Of a stretch of 64,000 bases of DNA, positions 62,580 through 64,000 are shown piece by piece (positions within the stretch are counted from its first letter, which is position 1; every line of letters begins with the position of its first letter). Location: the NCBI GenBank assembly GCA_027257055.1, contig JAPVLO010000179.1, positions 1,860,001 through 1,924,000 of the forward strand, given 5' to 3'. Source of the stretch: Cephalopachus bancanus. Taxonomy: Eukaryota; Chordata; Mammalia; Primates; Tarsiidae. The translations under genes and the position numbers were made by a program. Under the pieces are notes generated by a model that did not search any database, was not told where the DNA came from, and was given only the letters and a program-made list of their open reading frames with translations.

Positions 62580-62695
62580 CAAAAGATGACTTCTTCAAGG
62601 CAGAGACAGTCTTTTTCTTCTTTGCATCCCTTTCAGGGCCTCCTACTGAGGCACTCCATGGTTATGTGTTAATTGATGAAATAATGAGATGAAGA
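62580..62695 (+). mobile_element. LINE-2 3' terminus fragment
   Basis: CTTCAAGGCAGAGACAGTC, CTTTGCATCCCTTTCAGGGC and TGTTAATTGATGAAATAATG follow the usual L2 3' terminal order. It could belong to the same insertion as the fragment at 61815-62110, separated by about 470 bp. Confidence 0.65.
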
Positions 62696-63249
62696 TTAAA
62701 ATGACAGATTTAGGAAGAAGTAAAAGATTATGAATCCCAAGGTTGTCTGTATTTTTCTTCAGAGTAAGCCTTATAACTCAGCAGAAACAGAGATACCAGC
62801 AGACAGTAAAGGCAGATACTGTCTGCTCATATCTATGTTTCAGTGCTGCTTTTGCATGGAAGAATAACCATGAAGGTAATAAAATTTCCAGAGTATACCT
62901 AAGATAAGAAAATAAGTATTTAACCTTAAGAAATAGGGCTTTGTGCTTAGATCATGACTTGTGTCATATGCATTCTTACCAAGGAATCCAAATTGATGTC
63001 TTATAATCTTGATAAATTTCTAGGTTTTATTCTGTTTCCTGCCAATAGACTTACCTGGATTTTTAAAAAGCTGTTTGCTTGATAGAAACTTAGATCTTTT
63101 ATTCCTGCCTAATATTCTCATTTTTGTCAAATTGTATAGACATTCAATCAGCAACCAGAATCAACTCTAGCGCTCTCTTGTTCTAGCTGTCTTCTGTATG
63201 TTCAAATAGCTTGATTAGGCCACATGGCTCACAGATGCTTCTTCTGGAA

Positions 63250-63440
63250 ATTTTCAGTTCCAGTTCCACTCTCTGCAGGCAATGTGACCTCGGGACACAC
63301 ATGAACCTCTCTGATCCAGCTTCCATTTAGGTTAAAGGGACTAACAATACCCATACTTGCTGACTTATGAAAGAATCAGGAGGATGAAATGAGATGTACA
63401 TGAAACACTTTCTGTGCTGTCAAATGCTATACAGATGAAA
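63250..63440 (+). mobile_element. MIR SINE
   Basis: Plus-strand MIR: AGTTCCACTCTCTGCAGGC, AATGTGACCTCGGGACAC and GGATGAAATGAGATGTACAT, then a TGCTGTCAAATGC tail. Confidence 0.7.
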
Positions 63441-64000
63441 ATTTTGATATCTTATAAATAGTATTGTAAGCCTGTAGTGCATTCCCTTTTTAAAGGAAAA
63501 GACACTAACAGCAGAAAAGTCAAACAGTTTGTCAGGACTTTGGGTTAAAGAGGGCAAACTGAATCTCTACTTTTACCTCTGTCTCCTCCTGAAAGCCCAA
63601 AATAATGACAATAAATGGATAAGGAGGAAAAATGGAATTAAGCCATAAAGACAAAGAATGGGAGAGGAGGCAATAGCAACCAACTTTTGAAAGTAGAGAA
63701 GCGGGGCAGCAGGAAGAGTGGCAACTGATGCAGCAGAACCAGGAAAATTAATCCTTAGCCAGCATTTGAGAGACCTGAGAAGCACCCTGATCTGCCAGAG
63801 GTCTCAGGAATTGGGGGTCAAAATTGGTTGCAACCAGGAGGATTTGTTAAAAGTTTAAAATGTAGTGAACTGCTCCTCCCCGACAACCCGCCACGTCATT
63901 CTCTCTCCACTTAGCCGAGGCAAGCTGAGGTCTCTCATCCACTCTGGCTGAAGATGAGGGGTTAATTCTCTGGCAGAGTTATTACAGAAGGTGCCCTCAC
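63441..64000. other. Window end, nothing recognised
   Basis: No gene or repeat recognised. A short minus-strand open frame at 63573-63785 is not supported by any similarity. Confidence 0.55.

Overview
The window is primate nuclear DNA. It carries Alu elements, MIR, LINE-1 and LINE-2 relics, Tigger and Charlie DNA-transposon fossils, and MLT1-type LTRs. There is one large CpG island and almost no coding sequence. The only protein-coding exon I can support is the first coding exon of PTPRM (receptor-type tyrosine phosphatase mu). It lies on the minus strand at 50270-50342, inside the CpG island of about 49380-51560. It encodes the signal peptide and the first residues of the mature protein and ends in a consensus GTAAG splice donor. 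Transcription therefore runs right to left: positions 1-50269 are the 5' part of the very long intron 1, about 50343-51560 is the 5'UTR and promoter zone, and about 51560-64000 is the upstream flank.

Species (inference): most Alus here are not the AluS/AluY types of human and other monkeys or apes. At least eleven share diagnostic changes (CAGCCTGTAATCCCAC near the head, CTACAATAAATCAAAA in the linker, CAGGTCGAGGCTGCGGTGG and GAGACTCCAACTC near the tail) on an AluJ-like backbone, and several have intact target-site duplications. Three or four copies are ordinary old AluJ types. The signal peptide also differs at three residues from the human PTPRM I remember. This fits a primate whose Alus evolved separately from the simian line. 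A tarsier is my best guess, but it is unproven.

Layout: 1-5325 intron with no clear repeat; 5326-5950 two adjacent minus-strand Alus; 7208-11070 a dense nest of six Alus around two halves of a Tigger3-like transposon, which look like one element split by an Alu and then partly inverted; 11.1-22.4 kb sparse MIRs and one MLT1 LTR; 22.43-23.03 kb a pogo/Tigger relic; 23.86-24.52 kb an unusually open frame that may be a coding relic; 24.5-28 kb repeat-poor; 28-32 kb old L1 and AluJ pieces; 36.0-38.0 kb MIR, young Alu, MLT1 and L1; 40.5-47.4 kb Charlie-type MER5 and MER1 relics, old L1 and an Alu; 49.4-51.6 kb CpG island with PTPRM exon 1; 54.3-56.5 kb L1 and Alu cluster; 57.36-57.47 kb polypurine tract; 58-63.5 kb MIR and L2 relics and one AluJ.

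I found no tRNA, rRNA, CRISPR array or other gene. Most open frames in the CpG island simply reflect GC-rich sequence with few stop codons. No new multi-gene system is visible. The most notable observations are the lineage-specific Alu subfamily and the Tigger3/Alu inversion signature. Repeat family names come from memory of consensus sequences and were not checked with software.
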